A stretch of DNA of 5,845 nucleotides from the NCBI GenBank assembly GCA_003222835.1, contig QHXE01000227.1:1-5845 (forward strand). Direction: 5' to 3'. The stretch comes from Acidobacteriota bacterium (GTDB lineage: Bacteria > Acidobacteriota > Blastocatellia > Pyrinomonadales > Pyrinomonadaceae). Both the position numbers and the translations under genes were made by a program. This document shows, one piece after another, positions 1-4,959 of the stretch; positions within the stretch are counted from its first letter, which is position 1, and the number at the start of each line of letters is the position of its first letter. The notes under the pieces are model-generated. The model saw only the letters and a list, made by a program, of their open reading frames with translations, was not told the origin of the DNA and searched no databases.

Positions 1-592
1 CGAAGCGGCGCAGTGCCTGAGCGAGTTCAAGGCCAACGTATCCTCCACCGAGCACGATGACGTAGTCCGGCAAACAGTCGAGATCAAGAGCTTCCACGTG
101 AGTCATGGGCTTTGCGGCCGCAAGGCCCGGGATATCAGGAATGACGGAGCGGGATCCGAGGTCGAGAAACACTCGATCACCTGTGATTATGCGCTGGCCT
201 CCACCGTTAAGGCTGACCTCAACCGTTTTCGGCGCCGCAAAGCGCGCTTCTCCCCTAATCAGTTCCGCTCCGGTAGCCTCGAATCGATCGAGATGAAACT
301 GAACGCCATCCTCCACCATCTTTCGCTTGCGCTTCAGGACGCCCTTCATGTCCGTAGACACTGGTCCTGTTTGGACGCCATATTCCGCACCGTGCCGCGC
401 GAACCAGTTCGCCTTCGCGCTGCGAATCACGTTCTTGCTGGGTAAGCACGCGATGTTCGGACACGACCCGCCGATGTATTTGCGTTCCACCACCGCCGTG
501 CGGTGGCCCGCTTGCGCCATATTCCACGTCAGGTGCTTGCCCGCCTCACCGCTTCCGATAACAAGAATCTCATAGCTTTCTGCCTCCGACAT
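1..592 (-). CDS. FAD/NAD(P)-dependent disulfide oxidoreductase, mercuric-reductase/lipoamide-dehydrogenase-like (partial)
   Basis: The first 197 residues of a class I pyridine-nucleotide disulfide oxidoreductase are present; the gene runs off the left edge. The N-terminal FAD-binding Rossmann motif GSGEAG lies at residues 13-18. The redox-active CxxxxC pair is C44 and C49 in GGSCPNIACLPSKN. The expected VIPDIPGL segment follows. The NAD(P)-binding motif GGGYVGLE (182-189) begins the second dinucleotide domain at the edge. The family moves electrons from NAD(P)H through FAD to the disulfide and then to a substrate such as lipoamide, glutathione or Hg(II). The active-site wording differs from the common GGTCVNxGCxPSK of MerA and Lpd, so the substrate cannot be named. 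No N-terminal heavy-metal domain is present. ATG at 592 is preceded by an ideal AAGGAGG. The frame is open throughout, so the gene may be functional, unlike the SDR relics upstream of it. Confidence 0.9.
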   Translation of the reverse strand, partial: MSEAESYEILVIGSGEAGKHLTWNMAQAGHRTAVVERKYIGGSCPNIACLPSKNVIRSAKANWFARHGAEYGVQTGPVSTDMKGVLKRKRKMVEDGVQFHLDRFEATGAELIRGEARFAAPKTVEVSLNGGGQRIITGDRVFLDLGSRSVIPDIPGLAAAKPMTHVEALDLDCLPDYVIVLGGGYVGLELAQALRRF

Positions 593-598
593 CGTCCA

Positions 599-605
599 CC
601 TCCTT
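599..605 (-). promoter_or_regulatory. Ribosome binding site of the flavoprotein gene
   Basis: AAGGAGG on the minus strand sits 6 nt before the ATG at 592-590. It fixes that ATG as the start and shows that the region to the right is untranslated leader or relic rather than part of the gene. Confidence 0.8.
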
Positions 606-622
606 GCGTGTACGCGGCTATC

Positions 623-657
623 TCGCGCCTCGGCCCTCCGGGAGGCTCCGTGCGCGA
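623..657 (-). other. GC-rich stem-loop in the flavoprotein leader
   Basis: Outer arms TCGCGC (623-628) and GCGCGA (652-657) enclose a further palindromic block, CCTCC-G-GGAGG (635-645). The structure lies about 18 nt upstream of the Shine-Dalgarno sequence. In the minus-strand RNA it contains CCUCC, which could also pair with the GGAGG of the ribosome binding site. It has no U-run, so it is not a typical intrinsic terminator. A regulatory role is only a possibility. Confidence 0.4.
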
Positions 658-667
658 TGCAAGAACA

Positions 668-778
668 TTACATCCGTTCGCTGCCAGCGACCACAATCAC
701 TTGCCACGTCATCCAGCGAGCATCGTCGCTCGCCAGAAAAGTGGGGGCCAGGGCGATGTTATCCGGCTGCGCGATCGG
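668..778 (-). pseudogene. C-terminal remnant of a short-chain dehydrogenase/reductase
   Basis: The minus-strand reading frame ending at 668 gives PIAQPDNIALAPTFLASDD, then ARWMTWQVIVVAGSERM and a stop. This matches the C-terminal signature of classical SDR enzymes, typically (G)xPxDIAxAVxFLASDxARWITGQVIxVDGG. Two normally conserved positions have changed: TGQ reads TWQ and DGG reads AGS. Upstream of about position 778 the same frame no longer resembles an SDR, so the nucleotide-binding and catalytic parts are absent. It is a separate relic from the SDR at 895-1603, which has its own complete C-terminus. It is probably what remains of a gene once next to the flavoprotein gene. The family match is by eye but the motif run is long. 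Confidence 0.6.
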
Positions 779-894
779 ACAGAGGTGTGGTTTTCTCCTG
801 CTGCTCTCTTGCGAGATGGCGTTTGCTGCGGCCATGATCCCGCCACCACCGAACACCGAAAGCCGTGTCCTTCTGAGCAGGAACATCGCTATTT
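779..894. other. Short region without recognisable gene
   Basis: This joins the SDR remnant to the stop codon of the larger SDR pseudogene. The frame of the remnant stays open to an ATG at 886, but the encoded residues (a Gly-rich stretch VFGGGG, then Ala- and Arg-rich sequence) match no SDR region I know. I see no repeat, terminator or RNA gene here. Confidence 0.4.
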
Positions 895-1603
895 CTAGAG
901 ACTGCCGAGGCTCGCGCCTCCGTCGATAAACAAGCTTTGACCTGTGATGAAACCAGCTTTCTCCCTAGCAAGAAATGCGATCGCTGCCGCAATCTCCTCG
1001 GGTTGAGCGAACCGCTTCATGGGCACGCTCCTCAAATAGCGGGCTTCGCCTTCGCTACCAGGTGGATTATTAGCGCGGAACAGTTCTGTTTGTGTCGGGC
1101 CCGGAGCGATGGCATTCGCCGTAATGCCATCTGCCGCGAGCTCAACCGCCATGGTGCGCGTCAGGCTTTCGAGTGCTGCTTTTGCCGCTGCGTAACTTCC
1201 ACGAAATGCGAGCCCCCGAGTAACGAGGCTCGTGACGTTGATAATGCGGCCGAATCGAGCAGAGCGCATATTGGCCAATACGGCTTCGGTCAGTTGCAAC
1301 GCTGGCCGAACGTTTAAGTCCATGACCGCACTGAACACGCCGAACTCGACGGCATCCAATCGTCTCGTGCTTGGCAATGCCCACATTGTTCACGATTCCT
1401 AAAACGTCTCCTCGAGTGCCTAACTCATTGGCGAGAGCCCGAGTCTGATTCTCATCTGCAAGGTCTGCCTCCATGAACACCCCTGGGAAGCATCGAGGGG
1501 AATTACGTGCAACCCCGATAACTGACCAACCCTGCTCGGCCAAAGTGTCGGCCGCGGCACGGCCGATTCCCTTCGATGCTCCAGTGATGACGATCGACTT
1601 GTG
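895..1603 (-). pseudogene. Short-chain dehydrogenase/reductase, frameshifted and lacking a start codon
   Basis: Joined across one frameshift this is an almost complete classical SDR of about 235 residues, a family of NAD(P)-dependent alcohol/ketone oxidoreductases. The coenzyme motif TGASKGIG lies near the N-terminus, followed by NNVGIA. After the shift come the catalytic serine in NVTS, the YxxxK motif in SYAAAKAAL, the IAPGPT segment and the C-terminal ITGQSLFIDGG. The break lies at the CC of 1356-1357. Removing one base joins KHETI directly to DAVEFGVFSAVMDLN with no residues lost, so a one-base insertion is the simplest cause. Reading upstream from IVITGASKG gives only His-Lys-Ser and then a TGA (1604-1606), with no ATG, GTG or TTG. 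The start has therefore been lost or replaced. The enzyme should be inactive unless these are sequencing errors. The substrate is unknown. Confidence 0.8.
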
Positions 1604-1620
1604 TCAGCGGCGGAATGAGA

Positions 1621-1673
1621 CTGGTCCAGTGTGGTGGTCCAATTGGTGCTGGACCGCCAGAGATTGATGGCGG
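1621..1673. promoter_or_regulatory. Cluster of GGTCC/GGACC half-sites and a small hairpin (possible operator)
   Basis: Just upstream of the broken SDR, GGTCCAG (1623-1629) and CTGGACC (1649-1655) form a 7-bp inverted repeat, and a third GGTCCA lies at 1637-1642. On the minus strand the two TGGACC half-sites are spaced by one turn plus a few bases, and a facing GGTCCA follows. CCGCCA (1654-1659) and TGGCGG (1668-1673) form a 6-bp stem with an 8-nt loop. Repeated half-sites of the TGGTC/GACCA type are typical of GntR-family operators. Assignment to any regulator is speculative. Confidence 0.3.
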
Positions 1674-1702
1674 CGAACCTTGGCCATACAGCATAAAAAT
1701 TC

Positions 1703-1730
1703 TTGACTGCTGGTTTTTGGGGGATAGAGT
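1703..1730 (+). promoter_or_regulatory. Possible sigma70-type promoter facing the long hairpin
   Basis: TTGACT (1703-1708), a 16-bp spacer and TAGAGT (1725-1730) resemble -35 and -10 boxes. Transcription would begin near 1737, about 15 bp before the 146-nt hairpin. The -10 box matches only four of six consensus positions, so this is a weak call. Confidence 0.25.
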
Positions 1731-1751
1731 CTACAGGCTCGCTGTGGAAGG

Positions 1752-1897
1752 TTGCGCCATTCCCTTGTTTGCTTCTGAGTCTTTCAGAACGGTCCTCGCC
1801 GTCAAGGGGTTCGCTACGCCGCGCCTACAAACCGGCGCGCCCTTGACTGCTGCGGGCCGTTCTGAAAAAAGGTCGCAGCTAAGAGGGAATGGCGCAA
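1752..1897. repeat. 146-nt imperfect inverted repeat (long hairpin)
   Basis: Four nested stems share one axis. TTGCGCCATTCCCT (1752-1765) pairs with 1884-1897, 14 bp perfect. TTTCAGAACGGTCC (1782-1795) pairs with 1854-1867, 14 bp with one G-U. GTCAAGGG (1801-1808) pairs with 1840-1847. CGCGCC (1820-1825) pairs with GGCGCG (1834-1839), leaving an 8-nt loop. The first internal loop is 16 nt on both sides, so the structure is symmetrical. No protein is encoded convincingly. It could be a miniature inverted-repeat element, a folded recombination substrate or a structured RNA. The pairing is certain from the sequence; the role is unknown. Confidence 0.7.
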
Positions 1898-1976
1898 GGA
1901 TGGGAATGAGGCGGAGCTCGTAACTCGCTACCCGACTCCGCAGCCTGAGCGAACCAACAGCCCAACCTTCGACCTC

Positions 1977-2011
1977 GTTGCCAGTGGGCAACAAAGTTGC
2001 CCAGGGGCAAC
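1977..2011. repeat. Two tandem short hairpins, GTTGCC type
   Basis: GTTGCC (1977-1982) pairs with GGCAAC (1987-1992). Three bases on, GTTGCCC (1996-2002) pairs with GGGCAAC (2005-2011). The two units are near copies of each other, so the block reads both as a direct and as an inverted repeat. It could be a protein-binding site or part of a mobile-element end. Confidence 0.5.
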
Positions 2012-2102
2012 CAATGGGGAGGCCGTGCAGCGGAGAGCGAATAACCTCCGCTGTGGAAAAGTCCAGACCGCAACCCTCTCTCAAGGTCCAGCCCTCGCCG
2101 CT

Positions 2103-2117
2103 AAAGTGGACCACTTT
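2103..2117. repeat. 15-bp palindrome
   Basis: AAAGTGG and CCACTTT are perfect 7-bp arms around a single central base. The dyad is long for chance and suits a dimeric DNA-binding protein or an element end. No partner copy occurs in the window. Confidence 0.4.
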
Positions 2118-2245
2118 TTCGCCGCCACTGACACCCCGCGCGGAAGGTCGGTTTACTGCGCGACGGCAGTTGCGGACTACATCCTTAATGGAGCCAATTG
2201 GAGCCTTGCAGAGAGACGTTGTGGATGCTAACCCATTGAAAGATA

Positions 2246-2322
2246 TGGTAGGCCCGTGCGGGCTCGAACCGCAGACCTCTACCGTGTCAAGGTAGCGCTC
2301 TAACCAACTGAGCTACGGGCCT
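2246..2322 (-). tRNA. tRNA-Val (anticodon GAC), CCA end encoded
   Basis: A complete cloverleaf can be read on the minus strand. The acceptor stem AGGCCCG pairs with CGGGCCT, with discriminator A and an encoded CCA at 2248-2246. The D arm has AGCTCAGTTGGTTAGAGC, the anticodon stem is CTACC/GGTAG with loop TTGACAC (anticodon at 2288-2286), and the T arm has GGTTCGAGCC. Anticodon GAC reads valine codons GUC/GUU. The gene lies 32 bp beyond the stop codon of the upstream recombinase gene and on the same strand. I see no promoter in that gap, so it may depend on read-through. It appears intact. No second copy of its 3' end, as an attachment-site duplication would give, is present in the window. Confidence 0.95.
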
Positions 2323-2354
2323 ATGGCTTGTAACTCCCAACCTTGTTCTCCATC

Positions 2355-3593
2355 TTACGCGGCCTCGCCTTTCCCTGCAACTTCGCTCGATTTGGGAACA
2401 TTGGGAACAATTACGGACGGAACCAAAGGACATACGCCCTTTAGTGCTCCCAAATCATTTGCGACTTGCTGCCGATCAGCGTCCTCGAAATGGGTATAGA
2501 GATCAGCCATTCTGAGGGTGGAGTGCCCGATCCAATCGTTGATGATTTTATCGGCTACCCCATTCTTTCGCAGGAACGAAACACGACCGTGAAGAAACGC
2601 GTGAAGACCGCCGTGCTTCATCCTGAGGGAATCCAGGATGAAATGAAGTTTCCTGCGGACGTTGTCCTTCGAAAATGGCGTGCCATTTCGAGTTTGGAAC
2701 ACGCGGCCCGACGTGCGTCCGCCAAGATGCTGGCGAAGCATCTCAGCCAACATGGCCTCGACGTGGACCACGCGATATCTTTTTTTCGTCTTTACTGATA
2801 CTTCGTTCTGCTGATACACGCTTCGCCGAACGTGAATCCTCCGGTTGTTCAAATCGAGGTCGGCGACGTGGAGACCGAAGACTTCCCCGCATCGCAAACC
2901 CGTGCCCGCCAAGGAAGCGAACAGCGTGCGCCACTGCAACGTTTCAGCGTTCTGTCCCTTGGCAGCGTTGATGATCTGAACCATCTCGTCCGTGGTGAAG
3001 TACCGCTGCTCATTAAAAGGGATCTCAGGCAGGCGTAGATTCCAATCCCGCCAGATTTTCTTTCCCACGATCAGCTTCAGCACGGTGACGTCTCGAACCC
3101 GTAGTTTCAGCACTTCTCCAACACGGAACCCACAGCCATACAGGAGCCGGAAAACTTCCGGCATAATGAAATGCCGCAAAGGCGAACGCGCCGTAGGCTT
3201 GAGCGCGTCCACGGCCTGAAAGAACTTTCGAAGTTCTCCGTCGGTCAGCATTCTGGGCACAAAAGTTGATCGGTTTCGAGCCGCTAATGTGGAATCGGGC
3301 ACATACGCGGAATAGCCAAGCCGGAACAAAAAGCGGGAGAATTGCCGAGTGACGGTGATTCGGTGCTGCTGGGTTCCCGCACGTTCGTGGGCTTTCTTTG
3401 CTAACCATTTCCGGGCGATGGAGGCAGGTAATTCACACGTCGCCAAACCTTCCTGCATCAAAAATTTGTCGAGCTGTCGTAAGACTCGAGTCGGCTCCCG
3501 ATAGGCGTACCCACAGGCGTGCTTTTCCTGAAGAAATTTCTCCATGCAGGCAGACAGAACGCTTTGGAACCCGTTGGATGGATCAGCTGGCAT
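2355..3593 (-). CDS. Chimeric tyrosine recombinase with two box-I segments and a lost catalytic arginine
   Basis: This 412-aa open frame looks like two phage-integrase-family proteins joined in frame. Residues 1-170 hold an N-terminal SAM-like core-binding domain and the start of a catalytic domain, ending at box I GCGFRVGE (Arg157). After a seam around residues 170-180, a second recombinase begins with the linker LPEIPFNEQRYFT. It has a full catalytic domain with a second box I, TGLRCGE (Arg234), a beta-hairpin lysine region VKTKKRYR (268-274), GHS (His357) and the nucleophile in LYTHF (Tyr366). Box II should read HxxRH but is HAFLHGR (331-337), so Leu334 replaces the second catalytic arginine. 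The protein is therefore probably unable to recombine DNA, though it may still bind it. ATG at 3593 follows an AGGAGG by 6 nt. The start is 3 nt past the stop of the upstream recombinase, as in a translationally coupled operon. The N-terminal half resembles the third recombinase of trio elements (inference). Confidence 0.8.
   Translation of the reverse strand: MPADPSNGFQSVLSACMEKFLQEKHACGYAYREPTRVLRQLDKFLMQEGLATCELPASIARKWLAKKAHERAGTQQHRITVTRQFSRFLFRLGYSAYVPDSTLAARNRSTFVPRMLTDGELRKFFQAVDALKPTARSPLRHFIMPEVFRLLYGCGFRVGEVLKLRVRDVTVLKLIVGKKIWRDWNLRLPEIPFNEQRYFTTDEMVQIINAAKGQNAETLQWRTLFASLAGTGLRCGEVFGLHVADLDLNNRRIHVRRSVYQQNEVSVKTKKRYRVVHVEAMLAEMLRQHLGGRTSGRVFQTRNGTPFSKDNVRRKLHFILDSLRMKHGGLHAFLHGRVSFLRKNGVADKIINDWIGHSTLRMADLYTHFEDADRQQVANDLGALKGVCPLVPSVIVPNVPKSSEVAGKGEAA
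3076..3113. repeat. Short direct repeat at the recombinase fusion seam
   Basis: TTCAGCAC occurs at 3076-3083 and 3106-3113, exactly 30 bp apart. In the protein this gives VLKL twice (VLKLRVRDVTVLKLIVGKK). It lies where the first recombinase ends and the second begins, so it may mark the microhomology or duplication that produced the fusion. Confidence 0.4.
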
Positions 3594-3596
3594 GAT

Positions 3597-4681
3597 TCAC
3601 CTCCTCGGGATTACATCCGCCTTCGCGTAGATCCGTGTTGATTCCAAACTGGTATGACCTAAGATCTCCGCAATGGTTGTAAACGGCGTGCCTTTTTCTA
3701 GCAGCCGAGTTGCTAGCGTATGTCGAAGCGAATGGAGACCCTGCTTTTGCGGGCTCCGAAAGGTGATCCCTGCCAGCCGGCGCCAATACGTGACAATGTC
3801 GTACAGATTGTTGTTTTCCCTGAAAGGATCAAACGGCGGGTTCACTTTGAGGAATACCTCCCGGTGTGTCGTTTGGGGACGGCCCGACTTCAAGTAGTCG
3901 ATCAAGGCCTCGCCGACCTCGTTAGTCAAAGGCAGAGTCAACGGCGCGCCCGTCTTCCCTTGGGTGATTTCTATGGTCGAATCCTCCCAACGAAGGTTGT
4001 CCAGTTTCAGGGTGCGAATATCTCCAGCGCGCAATCCCAACCGGCATGCCAGTAAGAGGATGGCGTAATCTCGTTTCCCTTTCGCGGAACTGCGATCGAC
4101 CGCACGGAGAAGCCGGACGAGGAGTTCCTGATCCCACACCGACGGAATCGTTGCATCCCTGGGAACGCGGACTTTCGGCAGCTCCGCACTGAGGTCTTTT
4201 TGCAGAATTCCACGCATGGTGAGAAATCGGAGAAAGGAACGCACATCGGATACGATTCGCGCGACCGTCTCCGGCTGCAAGTGTGGAGCCGATCCTTACA
4301 ATATTGTTCGTAATCGCGAAGTGTGTTCTGCATGGCGGGAAGAAGATCAATGGACTGTACATCCATGACTGCTCGTTCGATGCGCCCCGTCCTGGCAAAA
4401 TCGGCAAGCACCTTTACGCCGATTGCCATATGCCGACGCCAGTCATTGCCTGGCCCGTTCACCTGCTCGTCCATGGCGCGATGCTCCTCTAGAAAGCGCG
4501 TCAGCAAATTCGCGGAAAATTCATCCCCTAGGCCCTTCTCGCGGGACAATTCGATGAGGTGCTGCCAAGTTGCTCGATACCGGCTGCGTGATCTCCTGCT
4601 GTAGCCCAACCGCTCGATCTCGCCAAGCGCGTCAGCGACGAGTCGCCCCAGTTGCAAGTTTTCCGAACAGGTTTGTTCCAT
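3597..4681 (-). pseudogene. Tyrosine recombinase, frameshifted between its two domains
   Basis: The first 133 residues from ATG 4681 form an N-terminal core-binding domain (from MEQTCSENLQ to LRDYEQYCKDRLH). A shift at the CACAC of 4281-4285 then moves the frame to a 227-residue catalytic half beginning LQPETVARIV. Removing an AC dinucleotide gives RLHLQPETV and a recombinase of about 360 aa, a normal length. The catalytic set is complete in the second part (numbering from its first codon at 4280): Arg84 in LGLRAGD, Lys109 in QGKTG, His183 and Arg186 in HSLRH, His209 in LGHTS and Tyr218 in RIYAKADV. Only seven residues plus the stop follow the ADV motif, slightly shorter than usual. An AGGAGG 6 nt before 4681 favours that start over the ATGs at 4732 and 4735. 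It resembles the middle gene of a recombinase trio. It is inactive as written unless frameshifting occurs or the shift is a sequencing error. Confidence 0.8.
3600..3605 (-). promoter_or_regulatory. Ribosome binding site inside the end of the upstream recombinase gene
   Basis: AGGAGG on the minus strand is the Arg-Arg codon pair that ends the upstream recombinase, followed by its TGA and then, 6 nt after the site, the ATG at 3593. This supports translational coupling of the two recombinase genes. Confidence 0.75.
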
Positions 4682-4687
4682 GACGAA

Positions 4688-4693
4688 CCTCCT
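4688..4693 (-). promoter_or_regulatory. Ribosome binding site of the minus-strand recombinase pair
   Basis: AGGAGG on the minus strand lies 6 nt before ATG 4681. Just upstream, GGTGGC (4703-4708) and GCCACC (4716-4721) form a 6-bp stem with a 7-nt loop that could influence access to the site. Confidence 0.65.
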
Positions 4694-4826
4694 CTGAGAT
4701 GTGGTGGCTTCGATGGCCACCGAGGAGTGCATCATGAAATCTTATGTGCTGTGATCCAAGCGGAAGGAGTTGACTACCAAGCACTTACTGCAGCGACTCT
4801 ACATAACGCTCCACTGCGGATAATAG

Positions 4827-4912
4827 ATCAGAAGGACCGAATTATGAGAAGGAAGTAGAGCAAAACCGAAGAGATCTTGAGATTCTGGCGCCATCTGCTT
4901 CGCATTATTCGG
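4827..4912 (+). repeat. Left end of the 1-kb unit: terminal inverted repeat with inner inverted motif copy
   Basis: The 29-bp terminal repeat (4827-4855) contains the core CCGAATTATGAGAAG at 4837-4851. An inverted copy, matching at 13 of 15 positions, lies at 4898-4912, with a 46-bp spacer between them. A GATTCTGGC in the spacer (4881-4889) has a counterpart in the right end. The layout resembles paired binding sites for a recombinase. Confidence 0.75.
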
Positions 4913-4943
4913 CAGGGAATGTGCAACCCTTCGGTCGTCACCA

Positions 4944-4959
4944 AAGGAGGTGCACATTG
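4944..4959 (+). promoter_or_regulatory. Ribosome binding site and TTG start of the truncated recombinase
   Basis: AAGGAGG (4944-4950) stands 6 nt before TTG at 4957-4959. No ATG in this frame fits as well, and an upstream in-frame GTG at 4921 lacks a site. The same 6-nt spacing is used by the other two recombinases. Confidence 0.7.

Larger units (their letters stand above)
1607..2245. other. 640-bp gene-free region with strong secondary structure
   Basis: No frame here carries recognisable protein motifs. The open frames look accidental, and one runs into the tRNA gene. The region holds the half-site cluster, a 146-nt imperfect hairpin, two tandem GTTGCC hairpins, a 15-bp palindrome and a near-tandem TGGAGCC repeat at about 2189-2205. 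CGCTGTGGAA also occurs twice, near 1740 and near 2049. Such a concentration of inverted repeats without coding potential suggests the relic or terminal region of a mobile element, or a structured RNA. I cannot assign it to a known insertion-sequence family. Confidence 0.45.

Noticed and set aside
1752..1897. Integron attC site
   Set aside because: The long hairpin is tempting, but the expected RYYYAAC and GTTRRRY end signatures are not at its ends and no integron cassette layout is present.
1731..2114. A 127-codon minus-strand open frame across the hairpin region
   Set aside because: It spans the inverted repeats, shows no recognisable domain and its ATG lies inside the 15-bp palindrome, so an accidental frame is more likely.
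1978..2295. A 105-codon plus-strand open frame ending in GPCGLEPQTSTVSR
   Set aside because: Its end is the antisense translation of the tRNA-Val gene, and the rest overlaps palindromes. It has no motif or ribosome binding site.
2246..2322. Classical tRNA attachment site for the adjacent recombinase
   Set aside because: The recombinase is on the 5' side of the tRNA and no second copy of the tRNA 3' end was found in the window.
3025..3408. A 127-codon minus-strand frame inside the recombinase region
   Set aside because: It overlaps the well-supported 412-aa recombinase in another frame and contains no family motif.
4877..4908. Promoter for the truncated recombinase (TTGAGA then CATTAT)
   Set aside because: The spacing is 20 bp and the -10 box lies within the inner motif copy, so the match is too poor to claim.
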